Assembly: GCA_937949725.1 (NCBI GenBank)
Contig: CALECT010000073.1
Location: 1-61,541 of the forward strand
Length of the DNA: 61,541 bases
From: an uncultured Pseudanabaenaceae cyanobacterium
GTDB taxonomy: Bacteria > Cyanobacteriota > Cyanobacteriia > PCC-9006 > JAAUQQ01
Direction of reading: 5' to 3'
Of the stretch, positions 7,995-17,253 are shown one piece after another; position 1 is the stretch's first letter, and each line of letters opens with the position of its first letter. The position numbers were made by a program, and so were the translations under genes. The notes under the pieces were generated by a model. It ran no database searches. It saw only the letters and a list, made by a program, of their open reading frames with translations, and had not been told where the DNA came from.

Positions 7995-10325
7995 ATGGAA
8001 CTTGATCTGGCGATGCAATCCGTTGATGTGGCAAGGCTTAAGCGGCCTGCCATCCATCACCTGACCGAAATTCAGGCCCATGGCGTTTTGCTAGTGCTCA
8101 GTGAGCCGGAACTGACGGTGTTGCAGGTGAGCCGCAATACTTGGCAATCCCTAGATCGTGCTCCCGAGGCTGTCTTGGGCTGTGCTCTCGATGACTTGCT
8201 CGATCCCTTTCAGATGGATCGCCTCACCGAAGGACTGGCCAAAGGCAAGCTGGAACTGCTTAATCCCTCCAAGATTTGGATCCGGAAGCGGGGCGATGAC
8301 TATGGTGTTTTTGACGCAGTGTTTCACCGCACTGCCGATGGTTTTCTCGTCTTAGAGCTAGAGCCAGCTCTGACGCCGGAAGCCATTCCATTTTTGAGTT
8401 TTTACCACTTAGCGCGGGCTTCCATTGGACAGCTCGAACATGTCTCGCGATTGCGGGAGTTTTGCCAGGTCATTGTCCAGGAAGTCCGCCATGTGACGGA
8501 TTTCGATCGCGTCATGCTCTACCGCTTTGACGACGATGGCCACGGCGAAGTGGTGGCCGAAGACAAAATTGAGGAAATGGAGTCCTACATGGGGCTGCAT
8601 TTCCCAGAGTCGGATATTCCCCGGCCTGCTCGTCAGATGTTCCTTTCCAACTGGATCCGAGTCATTCCAGATGCTAAGGCAACTCCTGTGGCGCTGTTCC
8701 CTGAGCGGAACCCCATGACCCAGCGCCCCACAGATTTGACCCAGTCGATTCTGCGCAGTGCCCACCGCTGCCATCGGGACTATTTGAACAACATGGGCGT
8801 GGGTGCCTCCCTCACCATTTCCCTGATGAAGGATGGAAAGCTCTGGGGCCTGATTGCTTGCCACCATCGCACCGCCAAGCCCATTCCCTATGACCTACGC
8901 AAGGCTTGCGAATTCTTAGGGCGCGTTGTCTTTGCCGATATCTCCACGCGGGAAGAAACTGCCGATCACGAATACCAAATCAAGCTGGCCAAGGTGGAAT
9001 CCACTCTGGTAGCCCAGATGTCCGAGGCGGAGCATTTCATTGAGGGCTTAACGGCGCGGGATACCACACTGTTGGATCTGGTGGATGCGACGGGGGCAGC
9101 CATTTGCTGGCGCGGTCACTGGACTTGCCTCGGCGAGACACCGCCTGAGGATGAACTGGAGTTGCTGGTGCAATGGCTGGAGCGCACTCAGTTTAGTGAT
9201 AATGACGGCAGCAAGGAGCTATTCCAGACAGATTCTTTGGCGCAGGTTTATTCTGACGGGGAGCGGTTTAAGGCGATCGCCAGTGGCCTTCTCGCTATCC
9301 CCATTTCCAAGCACAGCTACGTGCTCTGGTTCCGACCCGAAGTCTTGCAAACGGTGAACTGGGGCGGTAATCCCAACCAGGCCTACTCCGTCGAAGAAGC
9401 CTCGGGGCAAATGAAGCTCAATCCCCGTAAGTCCTTCTCTCTCTGGAAAGAGACGGTGCGGCTTAAGTCTCTGCCCTGGAAGCCCGTGGAAATCTGTGCT
9501 GTGGCTGCTTTGCGTAAGGGCGTTGTCAATATCGTGTTACGCCAGGCAGAGGAATTGGCGCTGCTGGCCTATGACCTGGAACGCTCCAACGGTGAGCTGA
9601 AGAAGTTTGCTTACGTCGCCTCCCACGACTTGCAAGAACCACTGAACCAAGTGGCGAACTTTGTCCAACTGCTGGAGATGCGGTACAACGATCAGCTTGA
9701 TCAGGATGCCAAGGACTTCATTGGCTTTGCTGTGGATGGGGTGAGCCTAATGCAAACCCTGATTGATGATGTGCTGACCTATTCCAAGGTGGATTTGCAG
9801 GGTGTTGAATGGGAGCTCACCGATGTGGGCGAGTCCCTAGAGCGAGGTGTGGCCAATGTGCGAGCCAAGCTAAAGGAGACCGAAGCCGCGCTGACCTTTG
9901 AGTCCATGCCCATGATTGTGGCGGATGGCACCCAGCTCATGCAGCTGTTCCAAAACTTGATTGGCAATGCCATTAAGTTCCGCCGTCCCGATGAGCCGCT
10001 GAAAATCCATGTGGGGGCTCAGCGTCGAGATGAGGATTGGCTGTTCTCGGTGCGGGATAACGGCATTGGCATTGACCCGGAGTTTCGCGATCGCATCTTC
10101 GTCATTTTCCAGCGGCTCCACACCCGCGACGAATACCCTGGCTCCGGCATGGGCCTCGCCATCTGCAAGAAAATTGCGGAATGCCATCGCGGCAAAATCT
10201 GGGTGGAATCAGAACCCGGCCAAGGTTCAACCTTCTACTTCACGATTCCCCTAACGGGTCGGGAGTTGAATGGGAACGCAGCCGGACAGGGAGCAAGTCA
10301 AATGTTGCGCAACTCGCTCCTATGA
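7995..10325 (+). CDS. cph1: Cph1-type phytochrome histidine kinase
   Basis: A 776-residue red/far-red sensor kinase. The order is PAS (about 15-125), GAF (145-320), PHY (335-510), HisKA (530-600) and HATPase_c (640-760). The bilin-binding cysteine is C259 in LRSAHRCHRDYL, the same number as in Synechocystis Cph1, followed by H260. The chromophore aspartate is D207 in FPESDIP. The PHY tongue shows WFRPE and PRKSF. The N-terminal cysteine of bacteriophytochromes is absent, which points to phycocyanobilin rather than biliverdin. The phosphoacceptor is H544 in VASHDLQEPL. ATP-binding boxes NAIKF, DNGIGI and GSGMGLAI are intact. A strong GGAGGA site precedes the ATG. The rcp1-type regulator follows 32 bases downstream. 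Confidence 0.96.
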   Translation: MELDLAMQSVDVARLKRPAIHHLTEIQAHGVLLVLSEPELTVLQVSRNTWQSLDRAPEAVLGCALDDLLDPFQMDRLTEGLAKGKLELLNPSKIWIRKRGDDYGVFDAVFHRTADGFLVLELEPALTPEAIPFLSFYHLARASIGQLEHVSRLREFCQVIVQEVRHVTDFDRVMLYRFDDDGHGEVVAEDKIEEMESYMGLHFPESDIPRPARQMFLSNWIRVIPDAKATPVALFPERNPMTQRPTDLTQSILRSAHRCHRDYLNNMGVGASLTISLMKDGKLWGLIACHHRTAKPIPYDLRKACEFLGRVVFADISTREETADHEYQIKLAKVESTLVAQMSEAEHFIEGLTARDTTLLDLVDATGAAICWRGHWTCLGETPPEDELELLVQWLERTQFSDNDGSKELFQTDSLAQVYSDGERFKAIASGLLAIPISKHSYVLWFRPEVLQTVNWGGNPNQAYSVEEASGQMKLNPRKSFSLWKETVRLKSLPWKPVEICAVAALRKGVVNIVLRQAEELALLAYDLERSNGELKKFAYVASHDLQEPLNQVANFVQLLEMRYNDQLDQDAKDFIGFAVDGVSLMQTLIDDVLTYSKVDLQGVEWELTDVGESLERGVANVRAKLKETEAALTFESMPMIVADGTQLMQLFQNLIGNAIKFRRPDEPLKIHVGAQRRDEDWLFSVRDNGIGIDPEFRDRIFVIFQRLHTRDEYPGSGMGLAICKKIAECHRGKIWVESEPGQGSTFYFTIPLTGRELNGNAAGQGASQMLRNSLL

Positions 10326-10357
10326 CTTGCGCTTGAGTTCAGAGAGGAATCGAGATC

Positions 10358-10834
10358 ATGTCTGCTGAGAGCACATCCGCCGAGATCATGTCCGCCGAGC
10401 AAGCGGTTAAAACCATCCTGCTGGTGGACGATAACCTCGGTGACGTCCGCTTGATTCAAGAGGCGTTCAAGGGCTCTGACTTTGCCTGCAAAGTTGCGGT
10501 GGCTCGGGATGGCGTGGAAGCCATGGCCTATCTGCGTCGGGAGGGGGAATTTACCCAAACCCCCTTCCCGGACTTGATTCTGCTGGATCTAAACATGCCC
10601 CGCAAAGATGGCCGAGAGGTCTTGGCCGAGATCAAAACAGACCCTGGGCTACGCCATATTCCCGTGGTTGTCTTGAGTACCTCCCGCAGTGAGGAGGACG
10701 TTCAGCGCAGCTACGAATTACAGGTCAATTGCTACATCTCCAAATCCCGAAATCTTTCCCAGTTGTTCAAAATCGTCAGAGGCATTGAGGCATTTTGGTT
10801 AGGCATCGCGACGCTCCCCTCGACCCCCGCATGA
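10358..10834 (+). CDS. rcp1: Rcp1-type response regulator
   Basis: A single-domain REC protein of 158 residues, the standard partner of Cph1. Acidic-pocket residues are in LLVDDNLGD, the phosphoacceptor is D77 in LILLDLNMP, the switch threonine/serine is in VVVLSTS, and the conserved lysine is in CYISKS. The Rcp1 hallmark is an extended C-terminal helix (LFKIVRGIEAFWLGIATLP), used for dimerisation in known Rcp1 structures. The start at 10358 follows GAGAGGAA; a second ATG at 10388 lies in a small internal duplication of GAGATCATGTCxGC. The stop codon overlaps the next ATG as ATGA, which indicates translational coupling. Confidence 0.95.
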   Translation: MSAESTSAEIMSAEQAVKTILLVDDNLGDVRLIQEAFKGSDFACKVAVARDGVEAMAYLRREGEFTQTPFPDLILLDLNMPRKDGREVLAEIKTDPGLRHIPVVVLSTSRSEEDVQRSYELQVNCYISKSRNLSQLFKIVRGIEAFWLGIATLPSTPA

Positions 10835-12912
10835 TGCAGACCATCCGGGGCAGTCATCGTTCTCCCTCACTCCAAGATCGTCGCTTTGGGGTGAGCAAGG
10901 TTCTACTGATTGAGGATAGTTTGGCCGATGCCCGTCTACTGGGGGAAATTCTCAAGGGCAGCATTCTCTGTCGCTGTGAGCTCACCCATGTGCAGCGGTT
11001 GCGGGAGGGGCTAGCCCGGCTTCAGCCCGGCCACAGCTTTGACATGATTCTATTGGATTTGACCCTGCCGGATAGCGACGGGCTCGCTTCGTTGGATGCA
11101 ATTATTCAGCGGGAGTCACGCTTACCTATCGTGGTGTTGACTCACCTCAATGATGATGAGGTGGCGGTGGAAGCGGTGCGCCATGGGGCGCAGGATTATC
11201 TTGTTAAACGCAGTGTTAATCAAGACAGTTTGATTCGGTCGATTCGCTATGCGATCGAGCGTAAGCAAAGCGCCGAAGCCCTGCGCGACGCCAATGAAAT
11301 TTTGGAACAGCGCGTGCAGCAGCGCACCGCTGAACTCCAGACAGCCAATCAACGGCTTAAGCTTGCCCAGCAAGCCGGTAAAATTGGCACCTTTGAATGG
11401 AATATTCCCAACGGTTCCATGACCTGGACGGCGGAACTAGAGGCGTTGTATGGCTTGTCAGAGGGCGGCTTTAGCGGTCATTGGCAGGATTGGATTGGTC
11501 AGATTGACCCGGCAGATCAAGAAGAAGTTCGTCAGGCCCTGCGCCATGTGGCAGAAACGGTTCCAGGGTTGCACTTGGAATTGAACCAAGAATTTCGCAT
11601 CGTCGATGCCGCTGGAAAGCAGCATTGGATTTTAGCGAAAGGTCGAGTCTTTCAAGATGATCAGGGCCAACCGCTCAAGCTCATCGGTGTCCAAATCGAC
11701 ATCACCGATAAGAAAGCCCTAGAGGATCAGTTCCTCCATGCCCAGCGCTTGGAAAGCCTGGGCACCTTAGCCAGCGGCATTGCCCATGACTTGAACAATA
11801 TCCTCACGCCGGTCCTCTCTGTTGCAGAACTGTTGCCCATACAGCAACCCGACTTAAACGAGACGGCTCACAAGCTATTGGCGCTGCTGGATAGCAGTGC
11901 CCATCGGGGGATTGATCTCGTTCAGCAGATCCTGGCCTTTGCTCGGGGAGATGAGAGCGAGCATCAGGTGAGCCTACAGCCGAACGAACTGCTCCAGGAA
12001 GTCGCCCAAATCATCGAGCAAACCCTGCCCAAGTCCATTGCTATTGTGCAACAGTTGCCAGACGAACTCTGGTCGGTGATGGCGGATGAAACCCAGCTTC
12101 ACCAGGTGTTTGTCAATCTCTGTGTGAACGCGCGGGATGCCATGCCGGATGGAGGATTGCTGACTTTGCGAGGGGAGAATATGGAGCTGGATGAGACGAT
12201 CGCCGCCCAGCATCTAGCAGCAGAACCCGGCCCCTACGTTGTCCTCACCGTGGCAGACACCGGCACCGGCATCGACCCAGCTGTCATTCACCGACTATTC
12301 GATCCCTTCTTCACCACCAAAGCTGTAGGCGAAGGCACCGGTTTGGGCCTCTCCGCTGTGGCAGGTATTGTCCAGCGCCACCGAGGGTTTGTAGATGTGG
12401 AGAGTGAACTGGAGGAGGGGAGTTGTTTCCGGGTTTTCTTGCCAGCGACTCCACCTGCGATCGCCAGTCCCCCCATCAATCTCAAGCTGCTAGCAGGTAA
12501 CCAAGAACTGATTCTGGTGGTTGATGATGAGGTGGCAATTCGAGAGCTGACCAAAGCCACCCTGGAACTCTACAACTACCGCGTGATTACCGCTTCTAAC
12601 GGTGCCGAAGCTGTTGCCACCGTTGCCCAGCGAGGCGCTGAACTGGACGGCATGATCATGGATTTGATGATGCCGGTATTGGATGGCCATGCCGCCATGA
12701 GTCGCATCCGGCAATTGCGGCCCAGGCTTTATGCCGTGGCGATGACGGGCTTGCATACCCGTGAGGCGATCGACCATGCGATCGAGTCTGGTTTCCAGTC
12801 GGTGCTGGCCAAGCCCTTCACCACCGAGGCGTTACTGCACATGTTCTATGGCTCGGCCTGTGGCTTGTCGGATGGGGAGAGCTGTTTAGTTCAGGTAGAG
12901 GGGACGACTTGA
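10831..12912 (+). CDS. Hybrid kinase REC-PAS-HisKA-HATPase-REC
   Basis: A 693-residue protein. The start is placed at the ATG at 10831 because it overlaps the rcp1 stop (ATGA); a TTG at 10795 would force a long overlap. The domains are REC1 (about 23-140, D76 in MILLDLTLP), a coiled-coil linker with EQRVQQRTAELQ, PAS with PAC (165-300), HisKA with the phosphoacceptor in SGIAHDLNNIL, HATPase_c with ADTGTGIDP and GEGTGLGL, and a C-terminal REC2 (about 560-680, D in MIMDLMMP). The N-terminal REC suggests it receives phosphate from, or competes for, the upstream phytochrome kinase and relays it through its own kinase and C-terminal receiver. No output domain is present, so the final target is encoded elsewhere. 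Confidence 0.92.
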   Translation: MMQTIRGSHRSPSLQDRRFGVSKVLLIEDSLADARLLGEILKGSILCRCELTHVQRLREGLARLQPGHSFDMILLDLTLPDSDGLASLDAIIQRESRLPIVVLTHLNDDEVAVEAVRHGAQDYLVKRSVNQDSLIRSIRYAIERKQSAEALRDANEILEQRVQQRTAELQTANQRLKLAQQAGKIGTFEWNIPNGSMTWTAELEALYGLSEGGFSGHWQDWIGQIDPADQEEVRQALRHVAETVPGLHLELNQEFRIVDAAGKQHWILAKGRVFQDDQGQPLKLIGVQIDITDKKALEDQFLHAQRLESLGTLASGIAHDLNNILTPVLSVAELLPIQQPDLNETAHKLLALLDSSAHRGIDLVQQILAFARGDESEHQVSLQPNELLQEVAQIIEQTLPKSIAIVQQLPDELWSVMADETQLHQVFVNLCVNARDAMPDGGLLTLRGENMELDETIAAQHLAAEPGPYVVLTVADTGTGIDPAVIHRLFDPFFTTKAVGEGTGLGLSAVAGIVQRHRGFVDVESELEEGSCFRVFLPATPPAIASPPINLKLLAGNQELILVVDDEVAIRELTKATLELYNYRVITASNGAEAVATVAQRGAELDGMIMDLMMPVLDGHAAMSRIRQLRPRLYAVAMTGLHTREAIDHAIESGFQSVLAKPFTTEALLHMFYGSACGLSDGESCLVQVEGTT

Positions 12913-12941
12913 AGGTTGGCTAAGGGAGCGATCGCAGCTCG

Positions 12942-13733
12942 CTAGTCCTGCTGCTGTGATGCAACTTCCAAAGGTGGACGACTGAGAAAATAGGCCACCA
13001 GCCCAAAGAACGGCACCAGCCTAGCCACCCAAGCCATTGTGGGATTGACCCAGCCCCGTCGAGCCATATCGTCGCCCACCAGCCAGCCCTGAAAAGCCCA
13101 AAAGAACAGCAGATCCACCGTAAAGGAATAGGCCAAACGGTCCGTACCCACCAAGTATTTCAGCTCTGCCCAGCGGTCTGCCACACCACCAAACTCAGGC
13201 CGCACCAAGCCCGCCCACAGCAGCGACATCAAGAAAACACCGCTGAGAATGCAGGGCAGCAGTGGCCCTTCCGCAACTTTCTCTAAAGGCGTGAGTGGTT
13301 CGTCAGCCACTTCAGTCTGACTTTGGCGTAGGCCTAACCAAGGCAGGTAAAACACATTGGTCAGAAAGGCTGTGCCAATCAAAAACGGCAGCATCGGCAC
13401 CTTTTGCCGCCGCCCGTCGATGAAAAAGCAAAAGAACAGCAGCCCCCAAGCCACCACCACATTAAATAGCCCTTCTAAAGCTGGATTCAAAACCGGAGCC
13501 ACATTGGGCAGCAGTGCGGGCAAAACTAGCCAAAAATTGAGACTCAGGTCCAAGGCTTCTTTAATCGTCTCCGGTTGGGTATGCAACAGTGATGGCCCCG
13601 GCGGCAGGTCGCTCAGCAGTAGATAACCCACATAGCCCAGCCAAGCTAACCAGACCAATCCTTTTGCGGCAAGATTCACAGTGCTTTTCCCGCTGAGATG
13701 CGGTTCAGTTTCATAGGCCCTTTTAGAAGCCAT
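12942..13733 (-). CDS. Conserved integral membrane protein
   Basis: A 263-residue polytopic membrane protein with about six hydrophobic segments, including GLVWLAWLGYVGYLLL, LFNVVVAWGLLFFCFFID, PFLIGTAFLTNVFYLPW, LLPCILSGVFLMSLLW and WVARLVPFFGLVAYFL. It resembles conserved hypothetical membrane proteins of cyanobacteria and plastids, but I recognise no catalytic motif. Aromatic residues are plentiful and no cofactor ligands stand out. It converges with the hybrid kinase gene (29 bases apart) and is probably transcribed alone. Confidence 0.75.
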   Translation of the reverse strand: MASKRAYETEPHLSGKSTVNLAAKGLVWLAWLGYVGYLLLSDLPPGPSLLHTQPETIKEALDLSLNFWLVLPALLPNVAPVLNPALEGLFNVVVAWGLLFFCFFIDGRRQKVPMLPFLIGTAFLTNVFYLPWLGLRQSQTEVADEPLTPLEKVAEGPLLPCILSGVFLMSLLWAGLVRPEFGGVADRWAELKYLVGTDRLAYSFTVDLLFFWAFQGWLVGDDMARRGWVNPTMAWVARLVPFFGLVAYFLSRPPLEVASQQQD

Positions 13734-14099
13734 TTACGAAGCTCAGTTTAACGGACTCTGATTATTCCGTGAATTTCCTTAGGCTTTGTGCGGGGAAAAA
13801 AGTGGGCAGCTATCTTAGCCATTATATTCACTGCCTTAATGCCGTCAGAACGATTGAATTCAGACGGTTTGACTCCATCACCTAGCTTGTTGAATGATCC
13901 TGTCCCAATTCTTGATTGGCCTGGTCAGTGCTTCTGAGAAGACCTACTTGTTCATACCCTCTGGGGCTACTGGTCAGATTTAGAGCCCACTTTCGCGAGC
14001 CTCAAGTCCTTGAACGGTGAGGGAACTGGCTAACACCCATAGCTTTGTCTCCACGATATTGAAGCCTTGCCCATTTTGATTGCTACCAGGGAGTTCCCA
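13734..14099. other. Intergenic between divergent genes
   Basis: A divergent promoter region for the membrane protein and the DUF6882-like gene. No recognisable operator or RNA was seen. Confidence 0.45.
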
Positions 14100-14579
14100 A
14101 TGAATGATGCTGCTTTAGATCAATTTCTGTCCCATTGCTCCCAGCAGTTAAAAGAACGCCAATCACAGATGGTGAAAGAGTTTCAGTTTGACCGCTGCGA
14201 TCACTTCTCAGTCGATCTGGAACAGGGGCAGTTAATTGCAGAATGCCAGGGGAGAGCGATCGCCACAGCCCAGGCAATCCCCATCGCGACCTATGATCCC
14301 AACAGCCATAGGTGGTGCTGGGCATGGAGCCAACGAGAGCTTCCAGAATCCCGGCGTCAAGAAGCCATGCCCCTGCAAGACTTAGCCTGTAAAACAGGCC
14401 TACAGCTATTCAAGGCCGAGCAATTCCAAGCCGATAGCGACCTCGTTTGGGAGCTAACTGCTGTGGCCTGTGAACAGCTTCAAGCCAGGGGGTGTTATCG
14501 ATTAGCCCAGGAAAATCAGTATCTGATGTTTGCCCTGCACAATCTAGACGCTTCTGCTAACTGGCCAAACGTCGCCTGA
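14100..14579 (+). CDS. DUF6882-like small soluble protein
   Basis: A 159-residue protein from the ATG at 14100, which has an AGGGAG ribosome binding site at 14088-14093; a TTG at 14067 would extend it by 11 residues without better support. The pattern of an N-terminal helical region, a small beta sheet, the signature HRWCWAWSQRELPE and a C-terminal helix with YLMFALHNL resembles DUF6882, a family of unknown function. No signal peptide or membrane segment is present. It converges with the following minus-strand gene (14 bases apart). Confidence 0.6.
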   Translation: MNDAALDQFLSHCSQQLKERQSQMVKEFQFDRCDHFSVDLEQGQLIAECQGRAIATAQAIPIATYDPNSHRWCWAWSQRELPESRRQEAMPLQDLACKTGLQLFKAEQFQADSDLVWELTAVACEQLQARGCYRLAQENQYLMFALHNLDASANWPNVA

Positions 14580-14593
14580 TCTAGCCCTCTCTG

Positions 14594-15715
14594 CTAAGCC
14601 GTAGCCTTTTGCCGCATCTCTCTAGAAATCTTTTCTAGGTTTGCTGCGTGGGGTTGAGCCTGAGCAAAGAGTTGTTTGATCGGTTCACCATATTTCGACA
14701 AAATGGCCTGCTGCTCGGTTGTCATATGGCCTGCCATGGCTTCCAATAGCCAGGCAATTCCGTTTTCGACTAGCTGCCAATCTACATCAGCAGATGGGAA
14801 AACCAGTAGACAAAGGGGTAATAGCTCTCCTTCAATTACCGAGACGCTATCCTCCAACAGGCAGAGCCAGATGTAGGCTTGAAACATACTCATATCGCGG
14901 ATGCTCGATTTCTCCACACCCACACATTGAATACGACCTTGACGACTGGTGTGACCAGGATGTTGAAGCACAGCTCGCTGGTACACTTCCTGGCCAATCT
15001 CCTGGCTAAGCGGGAGAACCTTTTTCACCATTTGGGATTTTGCGGCTGGCAACGCAGGATTTGCAGCAGCTTGACTAATGCGTTGCCAGGGCATGCAAAC
15101 CTGTTCTTCCACTAGCTGAAAATAAGAATTGAGCCATAGACGTTCGTAAGCATCCAAACGCTCCAAAATCCTGTGGCGAGTGAGGTGGAGCTGAGTGGTG
15201 AGGAAGCCAATGGCCAGATGGTTTTCTGAGTTGAGATACAGCTGTTGCAGCTTGGCGAGGAGGGGGTCAACTTCCTCAATCAAACTTGTAAATCGGGGTA
15301 AGATTTTGAGAGAAGCGCTGACCTTGGCTGCTGGGCCATCATATTGGCTCAGGGATTCTAGTACAGGCGAGAAGACAAATTCCTCGACATACAGCTCAAG
15401 AAGTTTTTCGTATATCTCTTGCACCTGAATACTCAAGAGACTGGCATCTTGCATGTTGAGCAATGTGCCTGCTGCTGCGCAGATGCGTTGGGCCTGCATT
15501 CCTGCAAAAGCAGAGTCCGAAATCAGATTCTTACGAACCTTTTCTGCTGTTATTTCACGATTGGTCGTTGAAATCATCTGACCCAAACGACGGGAGACCA
15601 GCTTCCTTGCTTTGAACGGAATGATGGATAAATCAGGGATATAGCGTGCGGCCCAAATTCCAAGGAGCTGCTGATCGACGTCCGTTGGACGAGTCTGCTG
15701 AGTGACTAGAATCAT
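14594..15715 (-). CDS. Unrecognised 373-residue helical protein
   Basis: A predicted all-helical cytoplasmic protein without signal peptide or membrane segment. The N-terminus (PDLSIIPFKARKLVSRRLGQMI) is basic, the middle holds long amphipathic helices (VQEIYEKLLELYVEEFV, LTRHRILERLDAYERLW), and the C-terminus has MFQAYIWLCLLEDSVSVIEGEL and LENGIAWLLEAM-type segments. I recognise no family. Codon use and length support a real gene. The first codon is ATG at 15713-15715; no strong ribosome binding site is seen. Neighbours give no functional clue. Confidence 0.65.
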   Translation of the reverse strand: MILVTQQTRPTDVDQQLLGIWAARYIPDLSIIPFKARKLVSRRLGQMISTTNREITAEKVRKNLISDSAFAGMQAQRICAAAGTLLNMQDASLLSIQVQEIYEKLLELYVEEFVFSPVLESLSQYDGPAAKVSASLKILPRFTSLIEEVDPLLAKLQQLYLNSENHLAIGFLTTQLHLTRHRILERLDAYERLWLNSYFQLVEEQVCMPWQRISQAAANPALPAAKSQMVKKVLPLSQEIGQEVYQRAVLQHPGHTSRQGRIQCVGVEKSSIRDMSMFQAYIWLCLLEDSVSVIEGELLPLCLLVFPSADVDWQLVENGIAWLLEAMAGHMTTEQQAILSKYGEPIKQLFAQAQPHAANLEKISREMRQKATA

Positions 15716-16361
15716 AGAACTAACGGTGTCCTGGTCTGTATCGGTTAACTTGATGGCAGATAACTTGTCCTGACTGCAGCCACTGTTTGGGAAACTCGAA
15801 GCAGTGGCAGGTGCTCTAAGCAGCCCTGTTACGGCATCCGACTCAGTGACTTAGGGAGATAGAGATGCAGCTAGCTCATCGATACCGAATGGAACGCTAG
15901 CTTTGGTGTTGTCGGAATTTGCGTTATAAGACTCGCTCCGGTTCAACGATCCTTGATCCCAATCAATTGAATAAGAGTGCATCTGTTCCTTGTTTGGAGA
16001 TTCAGAGAGCAGTCATCATGCCTTTAGATCTGAGAAGCAGGCCTGCAGCATCTGGATGTATCCAGCAACCAAAATATGAATAAAGTAATTTGCTTCAAAA
16101 TGTTGGTACTTTTTTAATGTTCCCTAGGGGCAATTGAAAAGCCTTATAGAGTCTTGTATTTTGTTCTATTTCATCAGTGAAATTGTTCACCCCCTGCAGA
16201 AACAAACCCTAGCGCCAGTCTCTTCATTTCAGGGAGACTAAATCGTCGTTTTATAAACTGCTTTATAAATGGTGTTAGCTTTCGACAGTCAAGGGGCTTA
16301 ATAAACGCAGCAGCAGTTACGCCGCTCACCCACCCCAATAACGGTAACTCTAGTTTTTGTT
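15716..16361. other. Intergenic upstream of the roadblock gene
   Basis: About 650 bases of divergent intergenic sequence, AT-rich near 16070-16270. It presumably contains two promoters. No RNA gene or repeat was recognised. Confidence 0.45.
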
Positions 16362-16736
16362 ATGGCTAACATTAGCGAATCTCTACAATCTGTTCTGGCT
16401 GTTGATGGCACCTTGGGCTGCGCCCTAGGTGATTGGAACACTGGCTTTGCTTTGGGCAATGCTACCAATGACACTAATTTCACTGCTGACAAGCTTGAGC
16501 AAGCCATCGCTCTCAATTCTGAAGTTCTCAAGGCTAAGAACAAGGCTCGCGACCTCCTGGGCATTAGCGCTCATATTGAAGATATTTTGATCACTTTGGA
16601 AGACCAGTACCACTTGATTCGTGTTGCTAGAACAGTGGAAGGAATGTTCTTTTATATGGTTTTGGATCGCGAGAAGGCTAATCTGGGTCTTGCTCGCATG
16701 AAATTGCAAGCGATTGAGAAAGATCTGGAAGTCTAA
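16362..16736 (+). CDS. Roadblock/LC7-like domain protein
   Basis: A 124-residue protein that matches the single-domain roadblock/LC7 fold used by bacterial proteins acting with small GTPases or in gliding and polarity. Seen are the N-terminal helix ANISESLQSVLAVDGTLG, strand ALGDWNTGFALG, the central helix with ALNSEVLKAKNKARDLLG, then EDILITLEDQYHLIRV and FFYMVLDREKANLGLARMKL, which is characteristic. No GTPase partner is encoded nearby. The exact role is unknown. Confidence 0.75.
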   Translation: MANISESLQSVLAVDGTLGCALGDWNTGFALGNATNDTNFTADKLEQAIALNSEVLKAKNKARDLLGISAHIEDILITLEDQYHLIRVARTVEGMFFYMVLDREKANLGLARMKLQAIEKDLEV

Positions 16737-17013
16737 GTTTTGTGGTCATTCGACTATTGTTGAGCGAAGATGCCGCGCTCGCTCCGGGCATGAGTGGTGT
16801 TGAGTTTTCACCGTGCGCTAAGTGAGTCAGTTCGGGACTTCCAAATATTTGGTCATCTTGTTGCTTTAGAGCCCAAAGCCCAAAGCGGCTGGTTGAGCAG
16901 AGGAGTTGCAACCAGCAAGCAGCTTCGGCAATCGTTCCCTTCGACTCCGTTCAGGGATCGTTCTGTGACCCGAATGCTTGCTTCCTTGGAAGTTCCTTAG
17001 TTATTAGTCGGTG

Positions 17014-17059
17014 AACCAAAAGCCAGGGACTCGCAATTGCGAGTCCCTGGCTTTTGGTT
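17014..17059. terminator. 46-base perfect palindrome, likely bidirectional terminator
   Basis: The two 23-base halves (17014-17036 and 17037-17059) are exact reverse complements with no loop; the centre is GCAATTGC and the outer arms AACCAAAAGCC. The run of T inside the arm and the following TTTATATGG could serve termination. It lies between the converging roadblock and response-regulator genes. Confidence 0.75.
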
Positions 17060-17109
17060 TATATGGTTTTTCGAGCCCGATGAGATTCTGGCAAATGAGT
17101 CTCGCTTAA

Positions 17110-17241
17110 GAGGGTGGTTTAGAAAGGCCTCTGGCTGTAGCAATATGTGCTGATGACGCTGCCAAAACGAACGATATTTTGACGTTTCATTGCGGGTCGA
17201 GGTTTCAAATTTGATGTTTGGCCGAATTCTCAAACAATCTC
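17110..17241. mobile_element. MITE family 1, copy B
   Basis: A 132-base degenerate copy. The left end GAGGGTGGTTTAGAAAGG and the right end GCCGAATTCTCAAACAATCTC are imperfect complements. The interior, with TTTCATTGCGGGTCGAGGTT, is close to copy C at 35349. Flanks are TAA on the left and TAT on the right. It lies just 3' of the minus-strand response-regulator gene. Confidence 0.78.
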
Positions 17242-17253
17242 TATGGAAGGTGC

